A DNA stretch of 64,000 nt. Source: Microbacterium hydrocarbonoxydans. Lineage in GTDB: Bacteria; Actinomycetota; Actinomycetes; Actinomycetales; Microbacteriaceae. A program made the position numbers and the translations under genes. The DNA lies in NCBI RefSeq assembly GCF_904831005.1, contig NZ_LR882982.1:124001-188000 (forward strand). The letters run 5' to 3'. The notes beneath the pieces are model-generated. The model did not search any database. It was not told the DNA's origin and worked only from the letters and a program-made list of their open reading frames with translations. Below, piece by piece: positions 50,273 through 60,151 of the stretch (within the stretch, counting starts at the first letter, position 1; each line of letters begins with the position of its first letter).

Positions 50273-53158
50273 ATGCCCCTGTCCGCCCCCAGCTCCGCGA
50301 TGGTCGGCCGAGAGGCTGAGCTGACGATCATCCGCGAGCTGTTTCGGAGAGCGGTCGACGGGATGCCGGTCGCCGCCCTCGTCGAGGGAGAGGCGGGCAT
50401 CGGCAAGTCGCGACTGCTGCGCGAGTTCACCGCCGAGGTGGCGAGCCGGGCCGACGTGCATGTCGGCTGGTGCCTGGATCTCGGGGCTTCTCGCACGCCG
50501 TTCGGGCCGCTCGCCGGCATCCTCCGTTCGATCGTCGCGAGCATCGGTGCCGATCGGGTGCGCGACGAGATCGGCGTCGGCGTCGAGGCGCTCGGCATGC
50601 TGCTGCCCGAGCTCAACCCCACCGAGCGGTCGCAGACCAGCCCCGATCGCCTGCGCGATGCGATCGCCGCTCTCATCGAGGCGGCAGCCGAACATGCCCC
50701 GCAGGTGCTGGTCGTCGAAGACCTGCACTGGGCCGACGAGTCGACCTTGGCGCTGCTCTCCTACCTGTTGCGCACCCTCGCGCACGGGCGCATCCTGCTG
50801 CTCCTGACCTGCCGCTCGGATGACGTGCGACGCGGCGATGCGGTGAGCCGCTTCATCGGCGAGTCCGCCCGCGCGCGGCTGCTCGAGCGAGTCGAGATCG
50901 GACGGCTCGACACCTCGGCTGTGCGTGTGCTGGTCGAGTCACTCACGGGTCAGCCGGTCACCGACGCGGCGCTCGACCGCATCCACGATCGTGCCGAGGG
51001 CGTGCCCTTCTTCGTCGAGGAGCTCGCCGGATGCTCGACGGGTCCCCTTCCCGGCAGCCTGCGCGACCTGCTGCTCGCCCGCTTCGACCGCCTCGGCGAT
51101 GACGCGAGGCGGGTGGTGCAGGTCGTCTCCGGAGCCGAGCGCCCGCTCGCTCACCCGCTCATCACCCGCCTCGCCGCTCTGCCCGAGGCGCGCCTCGACG
51201 AGGCGATCCGCGAGGCGACGCTCAGCGGCATCCTCGTCGTGGTCGACGACGACTACCGGTTCCGTCACGCGCTGCTGCGTGAGGCCGTGCACGACGATCT
51301 GCTTCCGGGCGAAAGGGCGCGGCTGCATCGGGCATACGCCGAGGCGCTCGAGGAGAACGGCTCAGAGGCGCAGGCCTCCGACTCCGCGGCGCTCGCCTAT
51401 CACTGGCAGCTCGCTCAAGACGACCGGCGCGCGCTGGCCGCGGCGGTCACGGCGATGGCCGACGCCAAGTCGCGTTTCGCCTTCGCGAGCGCTGCGCGTT
51501 TCGGCGAGTCGGCTCTCGACCTCTGGATCCAGGTGCCCGATGCCGAGACCGTCGTGGGTGCGGCGCGCCTCGAGGTGCTGCGCACCCTCGGTTCGGTGCT
51601 GCGCAATGCCGGCGACGGAGAGCGCGCGCTCGCGGTGGTCGAGCTCGCGCTCGCCGAGGTCGATCCGACGACGGTCGACCCCCGTCTGCACGCCCGGCTG
51701 CTGCGCGACAAGGCGTACTACACGATGAACCTCGGCCGGGGCGGGGCGATCCCGCTGCTGCAGCAGGCACTCGAGATCCTCGAGGCGCGCGTCGATGACG
51801 ACCGGCTGCGAGCCTCGGTGCTGAACCAGCTCGCCAGCCGGTTGATGATCTCGGGTCGCCTCGATGAGGCGATCGCCATGGCGAGGGAGGCCGGCGAGTG
51901 CGCCGAGCGCGCCGGGTCCGACGACGAGGCCTCGATCGCCGCGAACGTGCGCGGCGGAGCACTGGCGCAGCTCGGCGACCTCGACGCGGGGCACCGCGAG
52001 TACGCACTCGCGCTGCAGCGCGCCGCGGGCACGAACGCCGAGATGAGGTATCGGGTCAACTACTCGGATCTGCTCGGCCTGCTGGGGCGCTATCGCGACG
52101 CGGTCAGGGTGGCCGAAGAGGGGCTCGCTCCCGCCCGCGCTTTCGGTGTCGAGCGAACCACGGGCGCCCTGATGACGCAGAACATGGCCGTGCCGCTGCT
52201 CGAGATGGGCCAAATCGAGCGGGTCGAGGGGATGCTGGCGCGTGAGCTGGCCCAGCGGACGCTGCGCATCTCGCACATGTACTCGACGATGACGCGGGTA
52301 CGCGTGCTCTCCTGGCGAGGCAGGCACGAGGAGGCGGCCGAGATCGTGCGCGAGTGGCACCCCGCGTTCGAGGAGACCGGTCGGGTCGAACGCCAGATCT
52401 GGTACGACGAAGTCATGATGCGCGTCGCCGTCGCCGAGGGGCGAGGCGACCTCGCCGGCGCGCTCGACGAGGTCAGGGCGATGCTCGCGGATGAGGGGCC
52501 GGTGTTCCTGCACCAGCGCCGACTGCTGCTCGAGGCGGCATGGTTCATCGCCGAGCTGCGGGCGAGCGGTGTCGACGTCGAGGAGGCGGTCGCCGACGTG
52601 CGTGATGCATGGCACGCCCAACCGTCGCAGCTGCGCGGCGACACGTGGGAGCAGATCCTCGAGGCGCTTCTCTCTCCCTCCGTCCCCGCGCTGCGGAGGG
52701 CAGTCGAACTCGCCGACGATCCCGATGTGCCCGTGACCTTCGTCGTGACCACGCGACTCGCCCTCGCGCGCATGCTGGTCGACGCCGGCGATCGCGGCGA
52801 GGCGGGCACCATGCTCGCGCATGCGATGCGCCAGGCCGAACGTCTGGGGCACGTGCCGTTGATGCGGATCGTCGGCGACTTCCGTGCGGCGGCGGGACTC
52901 GCCGCAGCATCCGGGACCCCCGGTGCAGAAGCCGACGCCGACCCGCTCACCGCGCGGGAGCGGCAGGTGCTCGAGCTCATCGCCGAGGGGCTGAGCAATC
53001 GTCAGATCGGGGAGCGGCTCTTCATCAGCGTCAAGACCGTGAGCGTCCATGTGTCGGCCGTGTTGCGAAAACTCGGCGTCAGCACGCGCACCGAGGCTGC
53101 GGTCCTGCAGAAGAATCCGAACTTCCTGAGCAATGCCCAGCCTGCCGTGGTACGTTGA
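50273..53158 (+). CDS. LuxR-family transcriptional regulator with AAA ATPase domain (LAL type)
   Basis: 961 residues from ATG 50273. The N-terminal ATPase has Walker A GEAGIGKS (39-46), Walker [12 protein letters not shown] and sensor-like [11 protein letters not shown] long middle region of TPR-like helices follows (about 330-850, for example [29 protein letters not shown]). The C-terminal LuxR helix-turn-helix is [43 protein letters not shown] (in part). Such large regulators respond to metabolites, often sugars. The target is not evident; CspA follows 77 bases later but has its own terminator and leader. Confidence 0.93.
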   Translation: MPLSAPSSAMVGREAELTIIRELFRRAVDGMPVAALVEGEAGIGKSRLLREFTAEVASRADVHVGWCLDLGASRTPFGPLAGILRSIVASIGADRVRDEIGVGVEALGMLLPELNPTERSQTSPDRLRDAIAALIEAAAEHAPQVLVVEDLHWADESTLALLSYLLRTLAHGRILLLLTCRSDDVRRGDAVSRFIGESARARLLERVEIGRLDTSAVRVLVESLTGQPVTDAALDRIHDRAEGVPFFVEELAGCSTGPLPGSLRDLLLARFDRLGDDARRVVQVVSGAERPLAHPLITRLAALPEARLDEAIREATLSGILVVVDDDYRFRHALLREAVHDDLLPGERARLHRAYAEALEENGSEAQASDSAALAYHWQLAQDDRRALAAAVTAMADAKSRFAFASAARFGESALDLWIQVPDAETVVGAARLEVLRTLGSVLRNAGDGERALAVVELALAEVDPTTVDPRLHARLLRDKAYYTMNLGRGGAIPLLQQALEILEARVDDDRLRASVLNQLASRLMISGRLDEAIAMAREAGECAERAGSDDEASIAANVRGGALAQLGDLDAGHREYALALQRAAGTNAEMRYRVNYSDLLGLLGRYRDAVRVAEEGLAPARAFGVERTTGALMTQNMAVPLLEMGQIERVEGMLARELAQRTLRISHMYSTMTRVRVLSWRGRHEEAAEIVREWHPAFEETGRVERQIWYDEVMMRVAVAEGRGDLAGALDEVRAMLADEGPVFLHQRRLLLEAAWFIAELRASGVDVEEAVADVRDAWHAQPSQLRGDTWEQILEALLSPSVPALRRAVELADDPDVPVTFVVTTRLALARMLVDAGDRGEAGTMLAHAMRQAERLGHVPLMRIVGDFRAAAGLAAASGTPGAEADADPLTARERQVLELIAEGLSNRQIGERLFISVKTVSVHVSAVLRKLGVSTRTEAAVLQKNPNFLSNAQPAVVR

Positions 53159-53235
53159 GCAGGCGCGTATGTCGGACGTTCCGGCACGGCGTGGGCCGCG
53201 CAAGCGGCCGTTTGAAAACAGAAAGTAGAAAACAC

Positions 53236-53439
53236 ATGGCCACTGGCACTGTGAAATGGTTCAACGCGGAAAAGGGCTTCGGCTTCATCGCTCCCGATGA
53301 CGGCACGGACGACCTCTTCGCCCACTACTCGGCAATCACCGGCTCCGGTTTCAAGGAGCTTCGTGAGAACCAGAAGGTCGAATTCGACGCTGAGCGTGGC
53401 CCCAAGGGCATGCAGGCGGCGAACATCCGCGCTCTCTGA
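53236..53439 (+). CDS. cspA: Cold-shock protein
   Basis: 67 residues, the full CspA length. [12 protein letters not shown] (RNP1) and DLFAHYSAI (RNP2) form the nucleic-acid-binding face of the five-stranded OB fold. It acts as an RNA chaperone. The 77-base leader before it is rich in G and ends in GAAAACAGAAAGTAGAAAACAC, an A-rich ribosome-site region. A classical terminator follows immediately. Confidence 0.97.
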   Translation: MATGTVKWFNAEKGFGFIAPDDGTDDLFAHYSAITGSGFKELRENQKVEFDAERGPKGMQAANIRAL

Positions 53440-53457
53440 GCGCGCATAGGCTTCCTG

Positions 53458-53494
53458 AAACCGGCCGGATCCGTAAGGGTCCGGCCGGTTTTTT
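53458..53494 (+). terminator. Intrinsic terminator of cspA
   Basis: AAACCGGCCGGA (53458-53469) and TCCGGCCGGTTT (53480-53491) form a perfect 12-base stem with a 10-base loop, and six T residues run over 53489-53494. It is the clearest Rho-independent terminator in the window. Confidence 0.95.
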
Positions 53495-53531
53495 GCGTGC
53501 CCGGGGGCGGATGCCCGCGCCGGGAGGGCGG

Positions 53532-53700
53532 TGCGGGGTCAGTTCCGCATCCGGGTGCTGGTGTGGTGGCGGTGCGGGGTCAGTTCCGCATCCGGATGCC
53601 GATGCGGGGTCAGTTCCGCATCCGATTCGCCGCTGCGGGATGCGTAACTGGCCCCGCTTGGCTGCGGGATGCGTAACCGGCCCGTTTGGCTGCGGGATGC
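53532..53700. repeat. Intergenic inverted-repeat array, family B locus 3
   Basis: Three forward copies of GCGGGGTCAGTTCCGCATCC start at 53533, 53574 and 53604; they face the reverse copy GGATGCGTAACTGGCCCCGC (53638-53657), 18 of 20 positions matching, and a partial reverse copy at 53667-53684. This is the longest gap without a gene (53440-53887): terminator, repeat array, then about 60 bases of GC-rich sequence without features, then the iron boxes. Confidence 0.85.
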
Positions 53701-53787
53701 GCGCAACGGGCGCGGGCCCTCGCGTGCAGCGGGCGCGGTGCGCTCGCGTGGCGTCGTCGGCTCGATATACCGCCTCGTGCCCCCAAG

Positions 53788-53830
53788 ATGAGGCTTGCCT
53801 AACTTTCTGTTAGATTAGGCGAGGCTTACC
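53788..53830 (+). promoter_or_regulatory. Two IdeR/DtxR-like iron boxes upstream of the siderophore operon
   Basis: ATGAGGCTTGCCTAAC (53788-53803) and TTAGATTAGGCGAGGCTTACC (53810-53830) both resemble the actinobacterial iron-box consensus (TTAGGTTAGGCTAACCTAA). The AT-rich spacer AACTTTCTGTTAGATTA may contain the promoter. They predict repression by an Fe-loaded IdeR/DtxR protein, which is not encoded here. Confidence 0.75.
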
Positions 53831-53887
53831 AAAGCCTGGGCGCCCCTCCGCGCCGCACCCCCTCCTCCCAACCCGAAGGGACCGCCT

Positions 53888-54925
53888 GTGCGCACTTCCC
53901 GTCTTCTCGCCGCCGCCGGCACGGCCGCTGCGCTCGCTCTGAGCCTCGCCGCCTGCGCGACGCCTGCCGCCGACTCGACCTCCGACTCCGCCGGCAGCAA
54001 TCCCGCCGACGACAGCGCCTTCCCCGTCACGATCGAGCACGTGTTCGGCGAGACCACGATCGACGAGAAGCCCGAGCGCGTCGCGACGATCGCCTGGGCG
54101 AACCACGAGGTGCCGCTGGCTCTGGGCATCGTGCCCGTCGGCATGAGCAAGGCGTCGTGGGGTGACGACGACGACAACGGCATCCTGCCCTGGGTCGAAG
54201 ACAAGCTCGACGAGCTCGGCGGCGAAGAGCCGGTGCTGTTCGACGAGTCCGACGGCATCGACTACGAAGCCGTCGCCGACACCCAGCCCGACGTCATCCT
54301 CGCGGCGTACTCGGGTCTGACGCAGGAGGAGTACGACCAGCTGTCGAAGATCGCTCCCGTCGTCGCGTACCCCGAGGTCGCCTGGGGCACCCCGGTCGAC
54401 GACATGATCGAGCTGAACTCGAAGGCGCTCGGCCTCGAGGAGGAGGGCGACGCCCTGATCGAAGAGCTGCACGCCGACGCCGAGGCCGCCCTCGAAGCGA
54501 ACAGCGCTCTCAAGGACAAGAAGGTGCTGTTCGCCTACGTCGACCCGAGCGACCTGAGCCAGGTCGGCTACTACACCGCGATCGACACGCGCCCCGGCTA
54601 CCTGCACGACGACCTGGGCCTCCCGCTCCCGTCGATCGTCGAGGAGAACGCCGACAGCAAGGAGTTCTACCTCTCGGTGAGCTCTGAGCAGGCCGACACG
54701 TTCGACGATGTCGACGTCTTCGTGACCTACGGCGACGACTCGCTCATCGCCACCATGCAGGCCGACCCGCTGCTGTCGAAGATCCCGGCGATCGCCGCGG
54801 GCAACATCGTGATCCTGCCCGACTCCACCCCGATTGCGGCGTCGGCCAACCCGTCGCCGCTGTCGATCCAGTGGGGCCTGTCCGACTACCTCGGCCTGCT
54901 GGCAGCACCGCTCGCCGCGAAGTGA
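53888..54925 (+). CDS. Iron-siderophore ABC transporter substrate-binding lipoprotein
   Basis: 345 residues from GTG 53888; GAAGGGA lies 7 bases upstream. The N-terminus has a signal peptide with lipobox LSLAACATP. The class III binding-protein body begins PVTIEHVFGETTIDEKPERVATIAWANHEVPLALGIVPVG (in part) and contains DTQPDVILAAYSGLTQEEYDQLSKIAPVVAYP. It binds ferric siderophores outside the cell and hands them to the FecCD-type permeases that follow 32 bases later. Iron-box control is expected. Confidence 0.95.
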   Translation: MRTSRLLAAAGTAAALALSLAACATPAADSTSDSAGSNPADDSAFPVTIEHVFGETTIDEKPERVATIAWANHEVPLALGIVPVGMSKASWGDDDDNGILPWVEDKLDELGGEEPVLFDESDGIDYEAVADTQPDVILAAYSGLTQEEYDQLSKIAPVVAYPEVAWGTPVDDMIELNSKALGLEEEGDALIEELHADAEAALEANSALKDKKVLFAYVDPSDLSQVGYYTAIDTRPGYLHDDLGLPLPSIVEENADSKEFYLSVSSEQADTFDDVDVFVTYGDDSLIATMQADPLLSKIPAIAAGNIVILPDSTPIAASANPSPLSIQWGLSDYLGLLAAPLAAK

Positions 54926-54957
54926 CCGTCGGCGTCACCTTCGCACACTGAATTCCC

Positions 54958-56001
54958 GTGACCGCTGTCACCGTTCCCCTGCCGGGCGTCGCAGATCTGC
55001 GACGCCCGGCATGGGCGCGCACGCTCTGGCTGCTCGTCGGCCTGGGAGTGCTGTTCGTGCTCTGCATCCTGTCGATCTGCTTCGGCGTGCGCTCCGTGAG
55101 CATCGACGACATCTTCGCCGCCCTCGCAGGGCAGGATGACACCCTCGCCCAGGCCGCGATCATCAAGCGCCTTCCGCGCACGGTGCTCGCGATCCTCGTC
55201 GGTGCAGCGCTCGCGCTCTCCGGCGCGACGATGCAGGCGGTCACCCGCAACCCCATCGCCGACCCCGGCATCCTCGGCGTCTCGAACGGCGCATCGTTGG
55301 CGGTCGTCTTCGGCCTCGCCTTCCTGGGTCTCACCGACGCCTACAGCCAGATGGCCCTCGCGATCATCGGCGCCGCCCTCGCCGCGGCCTTCGTCTACAC
55401 GGTGGGTTCGCTCGGACGCGGCGGCGCCACCCCCCTCAAGCTCGCGCTGGCCGGTGCCGCCACCTCGGCCGCCTTCGCCTCGCTCATCAGCGCGGTCATG
55501 CTGCCGCGCGTCGACCTGCTGCAGGCGTTCCAGTCCTGGCAGATCGGTGGGGTGGGCGGCGCCGAATGGCCGCGCATCGCGATCACCGCTCCCGTTCTGG
55601 CGCTCGGTGCCCTGATCTGCTTCGCGAGCGCCCGAGGAATGAACTCCCTCGCTCTCGGTGACGACATGGCCAAAGGGCTCGGCGAGCATGTGTTCCGCAC
55701 GCGTCTGATGTCGGCACTCGGCGCCGTGATCCTGGCCGGAGCGGCCACCGCGATCGCCGGCCCCATCGGATTCGTCGGGCTCGTGATCCCTCATTTCTGC
55801 CGGATGCTGATCGGCACCGATCACCGGTGGCTGCTGCCGTTCTCGGCCATGGCCGGTGCTGCGCTGCTGCTCGCGAGCGACATCGTGGGCCGCGTCATCG
55901 CGCCGACCTCCGAGGAGATCCAGGTCGGCATCATCACCGCCATCATCGGCGCCCCGTTCTTCATCTGGATCGTCCGTCGCCAGAAGGTGCGTGAACTGTG
56001 A
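54958..56001 (+). CDS. FecCD-family siderophore permease 1
   Basis: 347 residues from GTG 54958. Nine to ten hydrophobic segments are visible; RLPRTVLAILVGAALALSGATMQAVTRNPIADPGILG and GFVGLVIPHFCRMLIGTDHRWLLPFSAM (in part) are the FecCD hallmark motifs, the latter the ATPase-coupling loop. The downstream start overlaps its stop by four bases (GTGA). Confidence 0.95.
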   Translation: MTAVTVPLPGVADLRRPAWARTLWLLVGLGVLFVLCILSICFGVRSVSIDDIFAALAGQDDTLAQAAIIKRLPRTVLAILVGAALALSGATMQAVTRNPIADPGILGVSNGASLAVVFGLAFLGLTDAYSQMALAIIGAALAAAFVYTVGSLGRGGATPLKLALAGAATSAAFASLISAVMLPRVDLLQAFQSWQIGGVGGAEWPRIAITAPVLALGALICFASARGMNSLALGDDMAKGLGEHVFRTRLMSALGAVILAGAATAIAGPIGFVGLVIPHFCRMLIGTDHRWLLPFSAMAGAALLLASDIVGRVIAPTSEEIQVGIITAIIGAPFFIWIVRRQKVREL

Positions 56002-57080
56002 GCACCATCGACCGGGCCGCCGCACAGAGTCCCGCCGCATCCGACGACACCCGTGCCGAGGTCGCCGCCCTCATCGCGGGCCGTCGTGCGCGACACCGCC
56101 GCCACGCGGTGGCCACGATCGTGCTCGGAGCGCTGCTGCTCGTGCTGTTCGCCGTGGCGTTGATGATCGGCAACACGTTCTATCCGCTCGACGAGGTCAT
56201 CCGTGTGATCCTCGGCGAGACCGTGCCGGGCGCATCGTTCACCGTCGGCGAGCTGCGCCTGCCCCGAGCGGTGCTCGCGATTCTCGCGGGCTTCGCGTTC
56301 GGCATCGCCGGCGTCTCGTTCCAGACGCTGCTGCGCAACCCGCTCGCCTCGCCCGACATCATCGGCATCTCGAACGGCGCCGGCGCCGCGGCGGTGTTCG
56401 GCATCATCGTGCTGTCGCTCAACGGGCCGATCGTCTCGCTGCTCGCGCTCGCCGGCGCGATCGTCACGGCCGGAGTCATCTACCTGCTGTCGATCAAGAA
56501 CGGCTTCGCGGGCACCCGACTGATCCTGATCGGCATCGGCGTCGCGGCGATGCTGCAGAGCATCATCTCGTACATGCTGTCGAGGGCCGCGAACTGGGAC
56601 ATCCAGACCGCGATGCAGTGGCTCACCGGCAGCCTGAACAACGCCTCGTGGGAACGCGTGACACCGCTCGCGATCGCGGCGATCATCATCGTGCCGCTGA
56701 TGCTGCTGCAGGGCAGGGCGCTCGGGGCGATGCAGCTCGGCGACGATTCGGCATCCGGTCTCGGGGTGCGAGTCAACACGACCCGTCTGCTCTTCATCCT
56801 CGGCGCAGTCGCACTGCTGGCGTTCGCCACCGCCGCCACCGGGCCCATCGCGTTCGTGGCGTTCATGGCCGGTCCGATCGCAGCCCGCATCACCGGACCG
56901 GGGGCCAACCTGCTGGTACCCAGCGCGTTCATCGGAGCGGTGCTCGTGCTCGGCGGCGACCTGATCGGTCAGTTCGCCTTCGGCGAGCGCTACCCGGTCG
57001 GCGTGATCACCGGCGTGCTCGGCGCTCCGTATCTCATCTATCTACTCATCCGCACGAACCGCTCGGGAGGCTCCCTGTGA
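55998..57080 (+). CDS. FecCD-family siderophore permease 2
   Basis: 360 residues from GTG 55998, overlapping permease 1 by four bases. It has an N-terminal cytoplasmic stretch of about 35 residues and then the FecCD core: RLPRAVLAILAGFAFGIAGVSFQTLLRNPLASPDIIG and GPIAFVAFMAGPIAARITGPG (in part). With permease 1 it forms the heterodimeric channel. The ATPase gene overlaps its stop by four bases. Confidence 0.95.
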   Translation: MSTIDRAAAQSPAASDDTRAEVAALIAGRRARHRRHAVATIVLGALLLVLFAVALMIGNTFYPLDEVIRVILGETVPGASFTVGELRLPRAVLAILAGFAFGIAGVSFQTLLRNPLASPDIIGISNGAGAAAVFGIIVLSLNGPIVSLLALAGAIVTAGVIYLLSIKNGFAGTRLILIGIGVAAMLQSIISYMLSRAANWDIQTAMQWLTGSLNNASWERVTPLAIAAIIIVPLMLLQGRALGAMQLGDDSASGLGVRVNTTRLLFILGAVALLAFATAATGPIAFVAFMAGPIAARITGPGANLLVPSAFIGAVLVLGGDLIGQFAFGERYPVGVITGVLGAPYLIYLLIRTNRSGGSL

Positions 57081-57877
57081 CCGAGGCGCACACCCTGACG
57101 GCGGAGTCCGTCACCCTCGCCTACGGCGACCGCACGATCATCGAGGGCCTCGACCTGGCGATCGCCCCCGGCAAGATCACCACGATCGTCGGCGCGAACG
57201 GATGCGGCAAATCGACCCTGCTGCGTTCGCTCGCGCGTCTGCTCTCACCGACGGCCGGACAGATCGTGCTCGACGGCAAGTCGGTGCACGCGCGTCCGAC
57301 CAAGGAGGTCGCCCGCATCCTCGGCCTGCTGCCGCAGTCGCCGGTCGCCCCCGAGGGCATCGCCGTCGCCGACCTGGTGGGCCGCGGGCGGCATCCGCAT
57401 CAGAAGATGTTGGCGCGCTGGAGCGCCCACGACTACGAGGTGGTCGCGGATGCTCTCGCCGCCACGGGCACCACGGAGCTCGCCGACCGCAGCGTCGACG
57501 AGCTCTCGGGCGGTCAGCGTCAGCGCGTGTGGATCGCCATGGCGCTCGCGCAGGAGACCGACATCCTGCTGCTTGACGAGCCGACCACATTCCTCGACGT
57601 GGCGCACCAGGTCGAGGTGCTCGACCTGCTCACCGACCTGAGCGTCTCGCGCGGCACCACGATCGTCATGGTGCTGCACGACCTCAACCTCGCCGCGAGG
57701 TATTCCGACGAGCTCGTCGCGATGAAGGAGGGCAGGGTGCACGCCACCGGCGCTCCCCAGGATGTCGTGACCGCCCAGCTCGTCGAGGAGGTCTTCGACC
57801 TCGCGAACCAGATCACCATCGACCCGGTCTCCGGCAAGCCGATGGTCACCCCGATCGGAAGGCATCATGTCCGCTGA
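57077..57877 (+). CDS. Siderophore ABC transporter ATPase
   Basis: 266 residues from GTG 57077. Walker A is GANGCGKST, the signature LSGGQRQR, Walker B DILLLDEPT, and the H-loop VLHDLN. It powers the two FecCD permeases. The gene overlaps permease 2 by four bases and the next gene by eleven, so the whole cluster from 54958 on is tightly coupled. Confidence 0.97.
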   Translation: MTEAHTLTAESVTLAYGDRTIIEGLDLAIAPGKITTIVGANGCGKSTLLRSLARLLSPTAGQIVLDGKSVHARPTKEVARILGLLPQSPVAPEGIAVADLVGRGRHPHQKMLARWSAHDYEVVADALAATGTTELADRSVDELSGGQRQRVWIAMALAQETDILLLDEPTTFLDVAHQVEVLDLLTDLSVSRGTTIVMVLHDLNLAARYSDELVAMKEGRVHATGAPQDVVTAQLVEEVFDLANQITIDPVSGKPMVTPIGRHHVR

Positions 57878-58823
57878 GACCACGACCGAACGCCCCACCT
57901 ACGTGCTCGCCCGCGCCGAGGTGCGCGCGGCCGAACGGGTGTCGCCGAACTTCGTGCGGGTCACGTTCGGAGGGGCGGAGCTCGACGAGTTCGGCACACC
58001 GGGCGACACCTTCGACTCTCGGATCAAGCTCGTGTTCCCCCCGGCATCCGGCATCCTCCCCGAGCTCGATCGGGGCACCGACGACTGGTGGGGGTCGTAC
58101 CTCGCGGTCCCCGAGGTCGAGCGCGGCTCGATGCGAACCTACTCGGTGCGCGACCTGCGCGCGACCGATGAGGGCACCGAGCTGGACGTCGACTTCGTGC
58201 TGCACCTGGCTCCCGGCCTGAGCGGGCCCGCATCGCGTTGGGCGGATGCCGCGGCTGTCGGGCAGGAGATCTACATCGTGGGACCGCGTCGCGGAGTGTC
58301 GGCGGCCGACCATCACGGTGCCGAGTACGAACCGGGCTCTGCTGCCACGGTGCTGCTGGCCGGCGACGAGACCGCTGCCCCCGCGATCGCGCGCATCCTC
58401 GAAGACGCGCCGAGCGACCTCAGAGGCTGCGCGTTCATCGAGGTGCCCTCGCCCGCCGACATCCTGCGCATCGATGTTCCCGCCGGTGTCGAGGTGCACT
58501 GGCTTCCGCGTGATGCGGGCGAGCCCCACGGCGTGAGGTTGATTCCCGCCGTGCTCGAGTACCTCGGAGATGCGGATGCCGCCGGCGAGATCGACGTGAC
58601 CGACATCGACACCGAGGCCCTGCTCTGGGAGACCCCCGACTATTCGGGACTGGGGGAGGAGATCGCTGCAGCGGATGCTCCCGCGGAGCGCTACTTCTGG
58701 ATCGCCGGCGAGAGCGGCGTCGTCACCACGCTGCGCCGCCACCTGGTCAAGGACCTGGGCATCGACCGTTCGCAGGTCGCCTTCATGGGCTACTGGCGTC
58801 ACGGCGTCGCGATGCGCGGCTGA
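57867..58823 (+). CDS. Siderophore-interacting protein (flavin ferric-siderophore reductase)
   Basis: 318 residues, starting within the ATPase gene. The FAD domain has MRTYSVRDLRATDEGTELDVDFVLH (RxYS and T-type FAD motif, in part), then the NAD(P)H domain with LLAGDETAAPAIARILED and the terminal FWIAGESGVVTTLRRHLVKDLGIDRSQVAFMGYWRHG (in part). These SIP-type enzymes reduce Fe(III)-siderophore inside the cell, releasing iron. It completes the uptake path: binding protein, two permeases, ATPase, reductase. Confidence 0.93.
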   Translation: MSAETTTERPTYVLARAEVRAAERVSPNFVRVTFGGAELDEFGTPGDTFDSRIKLVFPPASGILPELDRGTDDWWGSYLAVPEVERGSMRTYSVRDLRATDEGTELDVDFVLHLAPGLSGPASRWADAAAVGQEIYIVGPRRGVSAADHHGAEYEPGSAATVLLAGDETAAPAIARILEDAPSDLRGCAFIEVPSPADILRIDVPAGVEVHWLPRDAGEPHGVRLIPAVLEYLGDADAAGEIDVTDIDTEALLWETPDYSGLGEEIAAADAPAERYFWIAGESGVVTTLRRHLVKDLGIDRSQVAFMGYWRHGVAMRG

Positions 58824-59042
58824 CGCGCAGCATCCGTCGTGGGGCATCCGCGTTGAGGCGCGTTCGCTCGTAAGGAGATCTCACGCACTGAAGGACCGCA
58901 TCCGGCATCCCGTCCTTCAAAACGAGAGAACTCCTTCGCTGCATGCGTCGGCTTCTCGAGCGACCGGGGAGTTCGGCGGGCCACCGGTCTCATCGTCGTC
59001 GGCGGCACTCAGAACGCACTCGACGTGAGCGGCCGGCCACTC

Positions 59043-59065
59043 GGTCGAACGGTCGAACGGTCGAA
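59043..59065. repeat. Short direct repeat GGTCGAAC upstream of SDR
   Basis: Three head-to-tail copies of CGGTCGAA(C/T) precede the SDR gene by about 45 bases. The 287-base gap from 58824 to 59110 holds nothing else that I recognise; the copies may be a binding site or a slippage product. Confidence 0.6.
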
Positions 59066-59110
59066 TGCGCGGCAGCGAGCGGTGCAGGATCGGCCCGATA
59101 CCATCTCGTC

Positions 59111-59932
59111 ATGACGTCACCGCAGACATGGATGATCACAGGAGCCGGCCGCGGTCTGGGCCGGGCGCTCACACACGCTGCCCTCGGAGCAGGGCACGCT
59201 GTCGTTGCGACCGTCAGGGGTGAACACGACCTGCCGGATCACGAGCGACTGACGGTACTGACGCTCGATGTGCGCGATCGCGCGGCCGTGCACGAGGTCG
59301 TCGAACGGACTGCTGAGGTGCTCGGCGGCATCGACGTGCTGGTGAACAACGCCGGCTACGGCATCATCGGCGCCGTCGAGGAGGCGACCGAAGACGAGGT
59401 CCGCGCGATCGTCGACACGAACCTGCTGGGGCCGCTCTGGCTGAGTCAGGCGGTCATCCCGCTCATGCGCGGCAGAGGCAGCGGCCACATCGTGCAGATC
59501 TCGACGGTGGGTGCCGTGGGGACCATGCCGATGCTGGGGCTCTACAACTCGACCAAATGGGGTCTCGAAGCCTTCAGCGAGGCGATGGCGGCGGAGGTCG
59601 CGCGCTTCGGCATCCGCGTGTCTTTGATCGAACCCGGTGCCCTCGACACGGAGTGGGCCGGGTCGAGCATGCGCTTCAGCTCGCCGCTGCGCGACTACGA
59701 CGAGCAGCGCGTCGAACTCTTCGGCACCCCGGAAGTGCCCTGGCCCGAGAGCGAGCCGAGCGGCGGAACGGCGCCGGACGATGCAGCGGCGACGATCCTC
59801 GCCCGCGTCGCAGCGACGGACGACGCGCGCCTCCGCGTGCTGGTCGGTGACGACGCCCCCGCGCAGGTGCGAGCGGCGCTCGAGATGCGGCAGCACGACT
59901 ACGCCCGGGATCCGCGGTATCCGAACGCCTGA
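59111..59932 (+). CDS. SDR-family oxidoreductase (YdfG/carbonyl-reductase-like)
   Basis: 273 residues from ATG 59111. TGAGRGLGRAL is the nucleotide-binding loop, LDVRDRAAVHEVV the acidic turn, VNNAGYGIIGAVEEATEDEVRAIVDTNLLG the strand-4 region, and the catalytic set is Ser in QISTVGAVG with Tyr and Lys in YNSTKWGLEAFSEAMAAEV (in part). The C-terminal extension of about 40 residues is typical of this SDR subgroup. ATG 59111 is the first start consistent with the family. Substrate unknown. Confidence 0.9.
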   Translation: MTSPQTWMITGAGRGLGRALTHAALGAGHAVVATVRGEHDLPDHERLTVLTLDVRDRAAVHEVVERTAEVLGGIDVLVNNAGYGIIGAVEEATEDEVRAIVDTNLLGPLWLSQAVIPLMRGRGSGHIVQISTVGAVGTMPMLGLYNSTKWGLEAFSEAMAAEVARFGIRVSLIEPGALDTEWAGSSMRFSSPLRDYDEQRVELFGTPEVPWPESEPSGGTAPDDAAATILARVAATDDARLRVLVGDDAPAQVRAALEMRQHDYARDPRYPNA

Positions 59933-59991
59933 GGCCCGGATGCCGCCGGCTGCGCGCAGGCGTGCGGTGCTGCGTCGTCGGTTTGCTCGGG

Positions 59992-60038
59992 TGGCGCCTG
60001 TTGTCGGATGGAGACGTGAATTGCGGCAGTAGGTGCCA
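59992..60038. repeat. Intergenic inverted repeat, family A locus 2
   Basis: TGGCGCCTGTTGTCG (59992-60006) faces TTGCGGCAGTAGGTGCCA (60021-60038). Both arms match the family A arms at 39462-39582 with a few substitutions. It follows the SDR gene in a 219-base gap that otherwise shows no feature. Confidence 0.8.
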
Positions 60039-60151
60039 TATGAGGGCACGGGCAGAGGCCCTCGGCGACTGTTCATGCGCGCACCGCTGGCGCCCGCGGA
60101 CGCTGCGCCGTAGCATCCGAGTGGAATCGTTCGATGCCGAGGAGGCCACCG

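Noticed and set aside
53532..53700. Possible CRISPR array
   Set aside because: Forward copies are spaced irregularly (41 and 30 bases), reverse copies are mixed in, and no cas gene is present.
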